Below, piece after piece: positions 1 through 10,058 of a DNA stretch of 60,796 nt. Positions within the stretch are counted from its first letter, which is position 1. Each line of letters begins with the position of its first letter. The notes beneath the pieces are model-generated. The model ran no database searches. It saw nothing but the letters and a program-made list of their open reading frames with translations, and was not told where the DNA came from. Origin of the DNA: a virus; the IMG/VR virus record IMGVR_UViG_3300037963_000751, positions 1-60,796 of that record; one strand, 5' to 3'. A program made the translations under genes and the position numbers.

Positions 1-1
1 C

Positions 2-99
2 AAACTATATAAAAGCATCTAATCAATATGATGCTGATGAAAAAAAATATTATAAAGAATTAGCTGCATACACTCGAATGACACCTGAGCAAAAGGATT
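2..99. repeat. left copy of 98-bp terminal direct repeat
   Basis: Bases 2-99 match bases 60699-60796 exactly; base 1 differs, because the right-hand run has five A where the left has three. The repeat lies inside the giant gene and keeps its frame, so it is best read as the overlap left when a circular or circularly permuted genome was assembled as a line. A physical short terminal repeat is possible but less likely, since it would cut a gene. Confidence 0.9.
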
Positions 100-3000
100 C
101 AGAACAAGGGGTGCTTTTAAGAGAAAGTTTAATTTCTCAAAAGAAAAATGTAGCTAAAGCAAAACAAAAGTTAGAGTTAGATAAAAAAAATATTGCTTCT
201 CGTAAAGAAGATATATATTATTTAGCAGGAAAATATGCCGAGTATCTTGACGACCCTAATAGAGGGAACTTGTCGGGTTCTTTATGGAATGCTTTTGCTC
301 AGTCATGGTCAAGCATGACAGCAGGTACAGTAGACTTGGCTTTATGGGGAGCAGAAAAAGTTTTTGGAAAGGATGAATTAGCTCCCGAACAAACAGACAT
401 ATATCATAGTAGTCAAATAAGAGAAACCCTTGACCCTTATTGGAAGAAAAAGTATGGGTATACATGGACAGACCAACTAAATAAAAATGCAGACAAAGGT
501 AATTATGATTACACTGCGGAACAAAAGGAGGAGGCTGACCAAATAATGCAAGAGTTCTCTCCCTTTAGTTATAGTTTAGTTCAGAAAGCTAATTTAGATA
601 AAGATGGCAGAGCTATCATAAGAGAAGTAAGAAAGGGTAGTAAGTTATGGGAAGGTCCTACCTCTGATAAGTGGACAGAAACATTTAAAGAAGAACAGCC
701 TTGGTATCTTGGTGGAGGTGGATGGCTACATGGTGTAGTAGAAACTTTACCGGCTATGCCTATGATGGCTACAGGATACAAGCAAGGTGGTAGTCTTTTT
801 ATGAAGGGAGCAAGGACTTTATTTTCATATAAGTCCATGCCTATGATTGCAATGAGTTATGATAGGAACATGCAAGAGATGGAAAAAAATCCTGCATTTA
901 AAAACGTATCATTAGATGAGAAGAGAGGTATCTCTACTCTTCTTGCTGTACCTGAAGCAGCACTTGAAAAAATAACTTGGGGCTCGGGACTATTAAATGC
1001 TAAGCCACAGATAGGAGCATGGATAGCAAAAAAAGCATTAGCAAAGAAAGGCTCTACCCTTGGAACAAAAGCTTATCAGAAAGCAGTAGTGGATGTTATT
1101 GAAAATAATTTAGCACGAGGTATTGTTAGAACATTAAGCACAGGAGCAGCAGAATTTGAAACAGGTTTAGCTCAAGAGATTACTTCAATGAGTATTAAAA
1201 ACTTTTATGATGATGCCAAAGGAAAGAAGATGTTTGATAACCCTCAGTTTTTTGGAGGGGATATGTTGGAGTTTACTAAGCAAGCTTTAAAGGGTGGATT
1301 CTATGAAATGTTAGGTGGTATAGTAATGGGTGTTCCTGCAGGAGTATCTACTTCTATGAACAAAAAAGATTTCTCTAAGATGGATGATGCTACGTGGGGA
1401 ATATTTAAACAGATAAAAGATAACCCACAGCTTTTAAAACTAACAGACCAAAAGTTTATACAAGAAATTTCTCTCGGTCAAATGACTCCTCGTCAAGCTT
1501 TAATGATTAAAGAAAATTATAAAGAAGCTACTAATCTTTATAATGAAATACCTGACGCTGAAAAATATACAGGAGACCAACAAAGAGAAATCATGGGATT
1601 GCTTTTAAGAAAGCATGAACTACAAAGAAGAATAGATAAAAAAGACAAAGCTTTATCGTCAAAAGATAAAGCAGAAATAGAAACTATTAATCAGAAGTTA
1701 GTTAACATTTCAGAAAGAGCAGGAGATATTAACTACACACTTGAAAAAATAGATGATGTTTATAAGAATGTTAAGGATGATGCGGAAGTAGAATTAGCAG
1801 CAGAAACATTAGAGGAAATCCCTGACATATACAAAGATAGAGCTGTAGAAAAAGACACAGGGGATATGGGAGAGGTTGAGATAGGGTCAACTATTACAGG
1901 ACTATCTATTGGAAAACAGAAGACTCCTTACACAGGAACATATTATACATATAAATTAACCGGTAAAGAATTAAACAATGCCATTCAAGAGCAAAGCACA
2001 GATTTCGTGGATGCGAATCAATCAGCCCCAAATGTACAAGAGATGGAGGGCGGAACATCCGAGACAGGACCTGAAGTCACTACCCCAAAAGAAGGGGAGC
2101 AAGTTAGCGAAGAGCAACAGGTCCAAAAGGAAAAGTTAAATAACCTTGGGTTTACTGATGAGGTAATAGAGATGATGACACCTGAAGATATTGAGGTGGC
2201 TCAAACATATACCGAACCTTCTCAAGCCACAGAGATGGTGGAGCGTTACCAAAAAGACATGGAAGCGGCTCAATCATTAGCGGCTGAAGATACAACCACA
2301 GAAGATAAACCATTAACTGCAGAAGATGTAGAGACAGTAGGTGTAGCAGGTCAAGTTACTCAACAGAATAGAGGAAACTTAGATGTTAATCCTGTACAGA
2401 AAAAAATTATTAGACAGGCAGAGAAAGCAGTGCAGTCTTTAAAAAAGATTATGCCTAATCTTCGCATCATTACTTATGCTACTGAAGCTGAATATGCAGC
2501 CGCAGTACCCAAATCAAAGATAGGAGAGCGAGGAGAAATATCTAATGATGGTAATACCATACGTATAAATCTTGCTGCGGCTGACGAGACTACAGTAAGT
2601 CATGAAATATTCCATGCTATTATTACAAGTAAGTTTAATATCAACAGCAAGAAGATAGCTACTGCAGTTAACAATGACTTGATAAAGAAGCTACTTAAAG
2701 TTCTTCCAAAGGATAAGTACAGAATGAATGTTGTTGATAAGATAACTAAGGAGAGAAAACAAATCTCTTTACATGAATACTTGGAGGAGTATGTGAAAGA
2801 ATATAAAGATACCGAAACACACAGTGAAGAAAAGCTTGCTCAGATATTTGGTTTTTTAGGTGCAAACTATAGTACCTTAACATACCAAGAGCAAAGTGTA
2901 ATTAAAAAGTTTATAAATAAAATTAAATCTTTGGTTGGTAGACAAGTAAAAGATGCAGGGTTTACAAAAGATGATGCTCGTGTTATTGACTTATTAAACT

Positions 3001-6000
3001 CATTAGCATACAAAGTAAAAGTAGGAGAGGAAGTACAGGAGGGAGACTTACAACTATTTGATGAGGTAGCAGAAGAGGTACAGGGTCAGCCCACTGAAAC
3101 AACTACTGAAGAGGTAGTAGAGGAGACACCTGCCGAAGAGGTGGTTGAGGAAGTAGTAGATGAAGCACCTGCTGAAACAACTATAGAGGAAATATTAGAA
3201 GAAGTTGAAAGGAATGAGAAGGGTGTGTTCACTGTGTTAAATGACCGAGCAACTACAAGGAAAAGAATTATTAAAAGGCAAAGTAGAGATGAAACTTGGA
3301 GTGAGACTGTCTATGATATATTTTTATATCCACAAGGGACAAAGGAGGATATTAGTAAACACCCTGTTGTTAAGGGAAGAAGAAAGAAAACTTATAATGA
3401 TTATAATAAATATAAGAAAGCATTACAGACTCAGTTGAATAAAAAAACAACTACTGAAGAAGCACCTGCTGAGGAGATGGTAACTGATGAAGAGTTTACG
3501 GAGTTTACAAATACAGGTAAGGTTGCTGATGAGGTGATAGAAAAGATAACTGAAAAAATAAAAAGAGGTGAACAGTTAACTCAAAGGGAGGAAGCTATAA
3601 GACAGGACAAGTCAAATGAAGTTGAGGCTAAGTTAAAAGAAACTACTGAGGAAGCACCTGCTGAGGAAGTAGTAGAGGAAATAGATAAAAAGGCAGAAGA
3701 GGTTTTAAATGAAACTAAAAAATTTATAGAGAGTTCTAAGAAGAGAAAATTAGGTGTGATAACCATTATCAAAAATGGTTCTTTCTATGATTATGATTTA
3801 AGAGATGATATTGAAAACCAACTTAAGAAGCTTACAGAGTTAGCGAGGGAGGTAGATGAAAAATATTATGCGGATATAACACGTGCAGAGATAGAGCTTA
3901 AAAAAGTTTATGTAAAGATGCATCAGGATTATTTAAAACGGCTTCAATCTCCTGCCGGAACGATAGATGACGCAATAACACGTGGAATTATAAACCCGAT
4001 AGAAAAAATTACAAGACAGAAACAACTGACCGCAAATAAATCAGACAATGTTTTTTTTGCAAAGCAAGAAATTAGAGATGTAAAAGAAGAAATAGAGAGT
4101 TTAAACAATCTTATAAAAGAAGTAAGTGAAGAAGCACCCACCTCACGTAAGCAGGTAGCTGCTAAGGAGTCAGTTGCTCCTATGAAAGTCAATGAGGAGT
4201 TCAGTAAGATGACACCTGAACAGAAAAGAAAACAACTTGGTGGTAGGTATGGTATCCTTAGTTTAGAATTAAAAAAGGGTTTGTTTTTTGCTGAACAACA
4301 ATACAAGAAACGAGATGAGTATGACAGGCTATCTAAAAGCAATAAGCTTAAAGACATGGACTTGTTTGCGAAGAAGTTTCAAGGCAATCCACCTATGACT
4401 GAGGCACAAATCTTTCTTAACTCAGGAGGATGGTATCGTGGTATAGATGGTGAGTATAGATATGAGATACCTGATGGCAAGTTAGCTAAAGGTAGCTATA
4501 AAGATTTTACACGAGCGTCTAAAGATGCTGCCACAAGAGAAGCAAGACTTGATGAGGTATATATAGCACCCGAAGTTTACAAAACATACCCATTTCTAAA
4601 AGACATCATGGTGCAGTTTACTGCTATGACTATAGAGAAAGATGAAGAGACTATTCCCAATAGAACTACAGTAGGCAGTTGGAATCCTGCTACTAAAATT
4701 ATAAAATTCAATACCAACTATTCAGAGTTTGCTAAAGCTACTCCTGAAGAACAAAGAAATGAAATCTTTTACACTATTGTTCACGAAGTTCAACATGCTA
4801 TTCAAGATTTTGAAGGTTTTGCTATGGGTGGAACAGATGTTGAAACAAAGGGTGGGCTTGGCAAGAGAGTAACAGAAGAATTTGGTAAAGGTAGAGAAAG
4901 ATTAACTAAAGAAAGAATCTTTGCGTCAGAAGCTCAGAAAGGATTAAAGAAAAAATATGAAAGGTTTAGAATAAACAATGAGTTTATTGACTATTTATCT
5001 GCAGCATTAAACAAACTTAAAAAGTTAGGAGAGAAAGATTTATATAACAAATTGCTGAAGAGTAAAAACAAAGGCAAAGACTTGGTTGACATAGTGCTAC
5101 AATACGAAGCCACTGATGCTACCATGAATAGAATATATAGAGAGATAAAGGAAGACGCAAGGTATTATAATAGAGAGTTAGGATATCCTGAGGTTAAGAT
5201 GACTCAAAAAAATCTTAAAGAGTTCTTTGATAACACCGATTATAACCGCCACATATTAGATGAGTATGGAATAAACAACGCACAGACAGGTTCACAAATA
5301 GATGCTATTCAAAAAAGTTTGCTTAAAAGGTTGAGGATGTATGATGCTTATAAGATGTATGAAAGAACATATGGGGAGATAGAAGCAAGGAATGTAGAGG
5401 AGCGAGCAAAAATAAAAAAAGAATTAGCTCGATATAAATCTGAGCTTGATAAACTTAACAGACTTGGAAAGAAAGAAGTTGCAAATGAAATATTTACAAA
5501 AGAACTATATGATTACCTATCAGAAAATGTCATAGATATAGAAGATGTGATAGGTGAAGGAGTTACATACGAAGATTTTAAAATATTTCTAAAGAACAAG
5601 TCGTACAGTAAAGAGATATACGAATATTTAACAATGAAAGACCCTAACTACTCACGAGATGTTACGTTAGGAGAGTTTCAACGTAATGTGGAGGGGCTTA
5701 CTACGGAAGAAAAAATACGAGAGATAGAAGAACAGTTGTATAAACAACTACCTACTGTTACCGAAGACTCAAAAGGATTAATAGAAGATATAGATAAAAG
5801 CGAGCAAGGTCCATACATAATGAAGTCATATCCTAAAGCAAAGCGTAAGCAAGTGGCTTCTAAACAGAAGGTAGAGATGACTACTCAAGAAGAGAATGCT
5901 AAGGCTAAAGAAAAGCTTGAGGGTATGAATCGTAAGCAACTACCTTCACCCAATGCATCTATGGAAGATGTTATTGCATGGGGTAGAAGCAGAGGTGAGA

Positions 6001-9000
6001 GTGATGCAGTTCTTAGAATGTTCTTGAAGTCAAGAGGTTATGGTACAATAAAAGAAATTAGAGAAGCCATGGCTCAGACTGTACAGATGGCAGCTATGCC
6101 ACCTGACTTAGCCAACATTGAGGGTGGTCTTGAGGTAGCTGAAAAAATGTACGAAGATATAATGACTAAGTTCTATGACGCTACCATGGAAACAAGAGAG
6201 GTCGTAGCTGAAAGTAAAAAGAGAATAGCTAAGGCTAAACGAGTAATGCAAAACAATCCTAAAGAGTATGGTAAAGAAAAGGATGGTGTGTTTACTAAAC
6301 CTAACGGGGATAAAGTTACTCTTGATATAACTAAAGCAAAGCGTGGTGTTAAGATAATAACAGCTACGCAAGTGTTAGGTGCTCCACGTACATCTATGGA
6401 AAGTGTATTCACTAAATCAAAAGCACAGAGACGAGCAATCTTGCAACAAATAATAGAGAGCAATGAAGATTATCAAAACCAAGATGAAATAAACAAAGCT
6501 AACATACAAAGACTTTTAGATAGAGCATTGAACACACGAGCCAACCCTTCAGTTGAGCAACGCATGAGAGATGTAAAGAGAATAGCTAAAGCTGCTGAAC
6601 AAAATGAAAAGAAACTTCAAGAGGTAAGAAATAGATTACGAGCATTGATACGTGAGTCTATACCAAGACATTTAGAAGATTCAACCACTACTAAAAACCT
6701 AAACGCCATGATTAAAAGCTTGGCTAAGGTAAACTCTACTAATGTTTTAGTGGAGACTGATAGGATATTGAAACAGATAGAAAGAATAAACAAAAAAGAA
6801 ATAAATTCTTTAAGAAAGAAAGCTTTAAAAATAATAAAGCAGAAGTCAAGTACTGCTAAGCAAGGAAAAACCACAGGGGTAGATGCAGAAACAAATATGT
6901 TTATGCAGGAGATTAAAAAGATATGGTTAAAAATGGACGAGCTTTTAAAAGAAGAAAATAGTGGTGAACTTATAGATGAATACTTAAATAAAATACAAGA
7001 AGAGTTAGAAGATGGGAAGAAGGTAGCAGACATAGACACCATTATAAAAAAGACTATAGATGGAGAGCCGCTTAATTCACAAGAGAAAAGAAAGCTATAT
7101 AAAAACTTTGCTTATGACATGATGTACACCTATCCATCACTTGACTATGAAGGAATGCAACTATTATACGAAGAGATAGCAGACTTAAAAGCTGAAGGAA
7201 TAGCTAAGTTTAAATCCAATAGAGAAGCAAGGGTTAAAAGAAATGCTAAGCTTGAAGCAGAAGCAGTAGAACAATTAAAACTAAAGTATCCTTTCTTGGT
7301 TAATGAGAATGGAGAATTTATGGATAATGAAGAAGTGCAATTAAAAAAAGCTAAGCTTCTTAATCAATGGAAAAAGACTCGTTCATTTAAAGCCATTAAA
7401 GATTGGAGTCGAATAGTTCTTAATAAAAAGAAACAGAAATCTTCCGAATGGCTTAGAGCTTGGTTAGCAACCAATGAAACTCTTAACAATGCTCTTGATA
7501 TGCAGGGGGTAGGTAAAAGTTTCTTTACAAAAAATGTTTATCAAAGACTTCGAGATATGAGAGATGTCTTTTTAAAAGGGCAACAGTCTGAACAGAAAAA
7601 GATGAACGAGATATTGAATGGTATACCTGCTATTGCAGAGAAAGTAAGCAGAAGAAAAAGTCCTTATGCTGTGCTTGTGGATATGCTTGCAGAAGGAGAC
7701 ATGGTAGATATTCAAGGAAACATATTTACTCCTGACGAAGCACTAAGAATCTATGCCTTATCTAAGAATGAAGTGCAGCGTGAAAAATTACAGATAGGAC
7801 AAGATAAAAAAGGTAGAGGAACATTTATAACAGACGCAGGACTACAAGAACTTGAAGCCCAACTACCCACTGCACTCAAACAGTATGCAGATGCAATGGT
7901 GGATTACCTGAGTAATGATTACTATAACAGCGTGAATGATGTGTACATGGATGTGAATAGTGCATCTCTTCCTTATGTAGAAAATTATTTTCCTACTAAA
8001 ACATACAACACTACAGCAGAAAGAAGTAGCATTGAAGAAAAATTACAAAAAGGAGACGTGAATTTTAATGCTGTGTTTAATGCACAAACAGCTCCTGCTT
8101 TAAACGCAAGAACAAATGTGACAGGAAGAATACCTCTTAAAGGATACACATTTACAGGAGAACTAAGCAATCACTTTGAACAAATGGAAAGGTTTAAAGC
8201 CTATGCTGAGGGAGTTAAAGTTATAAGAGATATTGTAAGTATGGATAGTGTTAACAGCGTTCTTGATGTTACAGGATTAAAACAGGTCTATCTTAGAAAC
8301 CTAATGACTACTATTAATCCTAATGCTTTTCAAGCAAGAGGACCTGAAAGTATTTTTGGAAAGGCTCTTAACAATTTCTCTTCATTTGTTTTAGGTTTTA
8401 AACTATGGCAGATTCCTAAGCAAGCTACCTCTTTTATAAATGCATTTGAAGAGTATGATTCAGGCTTAATAAAAAAAGACGTTGATGGTTTAGGATTAAC
8501 TAAGGGAGCGGCAGACATGGTGATGTTCATGATAGACATGGCAGCAACTACAGGTTCTTTAGCATTTGAGTTAATGCCTAAAGCACTAAGAGAAAGGTTA
8601 GGTATTCCTGATGGTCCTATATCTCAAGCGTACAAAATATCCCCCACCTTTAGAAACAGAATACAAGCAGCTATGGAGGGAGACTTGTGGGGACTTGAAT
8701 CAGGTTCTAAAATAAAATACAATAATGAAGCAAAGTCGGAGGGTATTATTCCTCGTAAACTAAAAATGCTACCGCAGAAAGCAAGAAAGTATGGGTCTTA
8801 TCCTACTATGCTTGGAGATGTTCTTGGAGTAATGGGATACATGATTAACTACAGAAGAGATATAAAAAATGGAATGAGTAAAGAGGAAGCATTAAGAAAG
8901 TTTAACAGATATGAAGCAACTCAGCAGACAAGAAGTGAAACAGAGAAGAATAGATTACAATTAGAAAGTAATGACATGTTAAGAGCGTTCACTATGTTTG

Positions 9001-9629
9001 GAAGCACACCATACTTACAGCAAAATAAAATAGCTCAAGCTTCAGCTAACATGATGCAAGCTATAAGTAGAGGTAAGATGCCACGTAAACAAGATATGCG
9101 TTCATTGATTCTTAACCTTGGTTTTGCTAACGTAGCATTCATCTATATGTCCAACATATTTAAGTATGCCTTTGGAGATGATGAAGATAAAGAAGAAGTA
9201 ATGAGACACATGAAAAAAGTAATGCTTGGCTTTAATTCCTTGACAGCTATACCTTATATTGGACCTACCATAAAAGCAATGGATAATTATTATACAACAG
9301 GCAAGGTGTGGTCTCAAGACTTAGGAGTCAATCCTTTTATGCAAGTGTGGAATAGATTCAGAAAAGCTTATGAAGGTAAGCTTGAATTTAAAAATCTTCC
9401 TAAAGATGTTATTAGTTTAATAGGAATAAACACCGACCCATTTGTAGCATTGTATAATAAGACAATAGGAGAGGGTGACTTCTTTGAAAAGGATGAAGAC
9501 TTCTATGACCTACGAGGTATAAGCAAATCATATAGACCTTCAGAGTCTAAGTATGAAGAAGGCTTTGAACCATTTGAAAAAACAGAAAGCTTTAAAACAT
9601 TTAAAGAGCTTGAGGAGGAAAACAAATAG
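3..9629 (+). CDS. giant polyvalent ejection protein, C-terminal 3,200 residues (gene split by the window ends)
   Basis: This frame is open from the left edge and is the continuation of the gene starting at 59521; joined through the repeat the protein has about 3,601 residues. Visible parts in whole-protein numbering: an HEIFH zincin motif near residue 1260, Glu-rich linkers with repeated APAEE near 1410-1625, a second zincin motif HEVQH near 1987, RKQV tetrapeptides near 1775 and 2342, long Lys/Glu-rich helical stretches, and a C-terminal section from about 3180 with hydrophobic helices and TQQTRSE, resembling the last domain of phage polyvalent proteins. The gene follows two ejection-type proteins, so it is probably packaged and injected with the DNA. 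I see no RNA polymerase catalytic motif. The TAG stop lies inside a palindrome shared with the convergent gene. Confidence 0.8.
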   Translation, partial: NYIKASNQYDADEKKYYKELAAYTRMTPEQKDSEQGVLLRESLISQKKNVAKAKQKLELDKKNIASRKEDIYYLAGKYAEYLDDPNRGNLSGSLWNAFAQSWSSMTAGTVDLALWGAEKVFGKDELAPEQTDIYHSSQIRETLDPYWKKKYGYTWTDQLNKNADKGNYDYTAEQKEEADQIMQEFSPFSYSLVQKANLDKDGRAIIREVRKGSKLWEGPTSDKWTETFKEEQPWYLGGGGWLHGVVETLPAMPMMATGYKQGGSLFMKGARTLFSYKSMPMIAMSYDRNMQEMEKNPAFKNVSLDEKRGISTLLAVPEAALEKITWGSGLLNAKPQIGAWIAKKALAKKGSTLGTKAYQKAVVDVIENNLARGIVRTLSTGAAEFETGLAQEITSMSIKNFYDDAKGKKMFDNPQFFGGDMLEFTKQALKGGFYEMLGGIVMGVPAGVSTSMNKKDFSKMDDATWGIFKQIKDNPQLLKLTDQKFIQEISLGQMTPRQALMIKENYKEATNLYNEIPDAEKYTGDQQREIMGLLLRKHELQRRIDKKDKALSSKDKAEIETINQKLVNISERAGDINYTLEKIDDVYKNVKDDAEVELAAETLEEIPDIYKDRAVEKDTGDMGEVEIGSTITGLSIGKQKTPYTGTYYTYKLTGKELNNAIQEQSTDFVDANQSAPNVQEMEGGTSETGPEVTTPKEGEQVSEEQQVQKEKLNNLGFTDEVIEMMTPEDIEVAQTYTEPSQATEMVERYQKDMEAAQSLAAEDTTTEDKPLTAEDVETVGVAGQVTQQNRGNLDVNPVQKKIIRQAEKAVQSLKKIMPNLRIITYATEAEYAAAVPKSKIGERGEISNDGNTIRINLAAADETTVSHEIFHAIITSKFNINSKKIATAVNNDLIKKLLKVLPKDKYRMNVVDKITKERKQISLHEYLEEYVKEYKDTETHSEEKLAQIFGFLGANYSTLTYQEQSVIKKFINKIKSLVGRQVKDAGFTKDDARVIDLLNSLAYKVKVGEEVQEGDLQLFDEVAEEVQGQPTETTTEEVVEETPAEEVVEEVVDEAPAETTIEEILEEVERNEKGVFTVLNDRATTRKRIIKRQSRDETWSETVYDIFLYPQGTKEDISKHPVVKGRRKKTYNDYNKYKKALQTQLNKKTTTEEAPAEEMVTDEEFTEFTNTGKVADEVIEKITEKIKRGEQLTQREEAIRQDKSNEVEAKLKETTEEAPAEEVVEEIDKKAEEVLNETKKFIESSKKRKLGVITIIKNGSFYDYDLRDDIENQLKKLTELAREVDEKYYADITRAEIELKKVYVKMHQDYLKRLQSPAGTIDDAITRGIINPIEKITRQKQLTANKSDNVFFAKQEIRDVKEEIESLNNLIKEVSEEAPTSRKQVAAKESVAPMKVNEEFSKMTPEQKRKQLGGRYGILSLELKKGLFFAEQQYKKRDEYDRLSKSNKLKDMDLFAKKFQGNPPMTEAQIFLNSGGWYRGIDGEYRYEIPDGKLAKGSYKDFTRASKDAATREARLDEVYIAPEVYKTYPFLKDIMVQFTAMTIEKDEETIPNRTTVGSWNPATKIIKFNTNYSEFAKATPEEQRNEIFYTIVHEVQHAIQDFEGFAMGGTDVETKGGLGKRVTEEFGKGRERLTKERIFASEAQKGLKKKYERFRINNEFIDYLSAALNKLKKLGEKDLYNKLLKSKNKGKDLVDIVLQYEATDATMNRIYREIKEDARYYNRELGYPEVKMTQKNLKEFFDNTDYNRHILDEYGINNAQTGSQIDAIQKSLLKRLRMYDAYKMYERTYGEIEARNVEERAKIKKELARYKSELDKLNRLGKKEVANEIFTKELYDYLSENVIDIEDVIGEGVTYEDFKIFLKNKSYSKEIYEYLTMKDPNYSRDVTLGEFQRNVEGLTTEEKIREIEEQLYKQLPTVTEDSKGLIEDIDKSEQGPYIMKSYPKAKRKQVASKQKVEMTTQEENAKAKEKLEGMNRKQLPSPNASMEDVIAWGRSRGESDAVLRMFLKSRGYGTIKEIREAMAQTVQMAAMPPDLANIEGGLEVAEKMYEDIMTKFYDATMETREVVAESKKRIAKAKRVMQNNPKEYGKEKDGVFTKPNGDKVTLDITKAKRGVKIITATQVLGAPRTSMESVFTKSKAQRRAILQQIIESNEDYQNQDEINKANIQRLLDRALNTRANPSVEQRMRDVKRIAKAAEQNEKKLQEVRNRLRALIRESIPRHLEDSTTTKNLNAMIKSLAKVNSTNVLVETDRILKQIERINKKEINSLRKKALKIIKQKSSTAKQGKTTGVDAETNMFMQEIKKIWLKMDELLKEENSGELIDEYLNKIQEELEDGKKVADIDTIIKKTIDGEPLNSQEKRKLYKNFAYDMMYTYPSLDYEGMQLLYEEIADLKAEGIAKFKSNREARVKRNAKLEAEAVEQLKLKYPFLVNENGEFMDNEEVQLKKAKLLNQWKKTRSFKAIKDWSRIVLNKKKQKSSEWLRAWLATNETLNNALDMQGVGKSFFTKNVYQRLRDMRDVFLKGQQSEQKKMNEILNGIPAIAEKVSRRKSPYAVLVDMLAEGDMVDIQGNIFTPDEALRIYALSKNEVQREKLQIGQDKKGRGTFITDAGLQELEAQLPTALKQYADAMVDYLSNDYYNSVNDVYMDVNSASLPYVENYFPTKTYNTTAERSSIEEKLQKGDVNFNAVFNAQTAPALNARTNVTGRIPLKGYTFTGELSNHFEQMERFKAYAEGVKVIRDIVSMDSVNSVLDVTGLKQVYLRNLMTTINPNAFQARGPESIFGKALNNFSSFVLGFKLWQIPKQATSFINAFEEYDSGLIKKDVDGLGLTKGAADMVMFMIDMAATTGSLAFELMPKALRERLGIPDGPISQAYKISPTFRNRIQAAMEGDLWGLESGSKIKYNNEAKSEGIIPRKLKMLPQKARKYGSYPTMLGDVLGVMGYMINYRRDIKNGMSKEEALRKFNRYEATQQTRSETEKNRLQLESNDMLRAFTMFGSTPYLQQNKIAQASANMMQAISRGKMPRKQDMRSLILNLGFANVAFIYMSNIFKYAFGDDEDKEEVMRHMKKVMLGFNSLTAIPYIGPTIKAMDNYYTTGKVWSQDLGVNPFMQVWNRFRKAYEGKLEFKNLPKDVISLIGINTDPFVALYNKTIGEGDFFEKDEDFYDLRGISKSYRPSESKYEEGFEPFEKTESFKTFKELEEENK

Positions 9630-9646
9630 CTCGTTGACGAGCTATT
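9625..9646. repeat. dispersed palindrome copy 1 (between convergent genes)
   Basis: AATAGCTCG, loop TTGA, CGAGCTATT: a perfect 9-bp stem. Its left arm holds the TAG stop of the giant plus-strand gene (9627-9629), and its right arm holds, on the other strand, the TAG stop of the minus-strand gene (9642-9644). One palindrome therefore ends both converging genes. Confidence 0.9.
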
Positions 9647-10058
9647 GATAATACTTAACGTACTTAAACTTCTTAGTGAAAGGAAAGTATGCCATGAGTT
9701 CAGCGTCATTGACTGCTCCTTCTCGGGGTGGTCTACCTCCCCATCTTATTTCTCCGTTGAGTTTATCTACGGGTGAGTAGATGAGTCCATCTTCACATGC
9801 CCATATCATTATTGGATTCAATCTTTTATCTGACAGCTTGACTAACTTACGTACAGCTACAGGTAATGGGAATGCTTTACTCATTGGTCTTAGCCTACCC
9901 TTTACCTCAGCGTAAGCTACGAGTGTACCTTCTTTATTAAATACTTTGTAGTCAATATCATTTTCTCCAAGCTTCTTGAATGAGCCTTGGAATATTCTAA
10001 CAAAAGACTTAATTGCTTTTTGTTCTCTTTGTGTGTCCTCAATAGTTTCAAATCTCAT
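9642..10058 (-). CDS. PD-(D/E)xK nuclease-like protein
   Basis: About 138 residues. The ATG at 10058 overlaps the TGA of the upstream phosphoesterase as ATGA, so I prefer it to the TTG at 10073. The pattern IDYKVF...AEVKGR (Asp, then Glu-x-Lys after a hydrophobic strand) fits the core of PD-(D/E)xK nucleases, and the conserved-looking tail includes MIWACEDGLIY. It is the last gene of the early minus-strand block, after a VRR-NUC protein and helicases, so a role in DNA branch processing or host DNA breakdown is plausible. The fold call rests on one motif and no substrate can be named. Its stop is supplied by a palindrome. Confidence 0.55.
   Translation of the reverse strand: MRFETIEDTQREQKAIKSFVRIFQGSFKKLGENDIDYKVFNKEGTLVAYAEVKGRLRPMSKAFPLPVAVRKLVKLSDKRLNPIMIWACEDGLIYSPVDKLNGEIRWGGRPPREGAVNDAELMAYFPFTKKFKYVKYYQ

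Noticed and set aside
2-99. The 98-bp direct repeat as an attachment site or transposon end
   Set aside because: It lies in frame inside one gene, there is no integrase or transposase, and it sits exactly at the window ends, so it is an assembly overlap of a circular or permuted genome.
3944-4357. Long opposite-strand open frames within the giant gene and other structural genes
   Set aside because: They are in antisense register to convincing genes, show no family motif and have no leaders or promoters.
3-9629. The giant protein as a virion RNA polymerase as in N4 or crAss-like phages
   Set aside because: I found neither DxDxD-type nor T7-like polymerase motifs; the visible motifs are peptidase-like.
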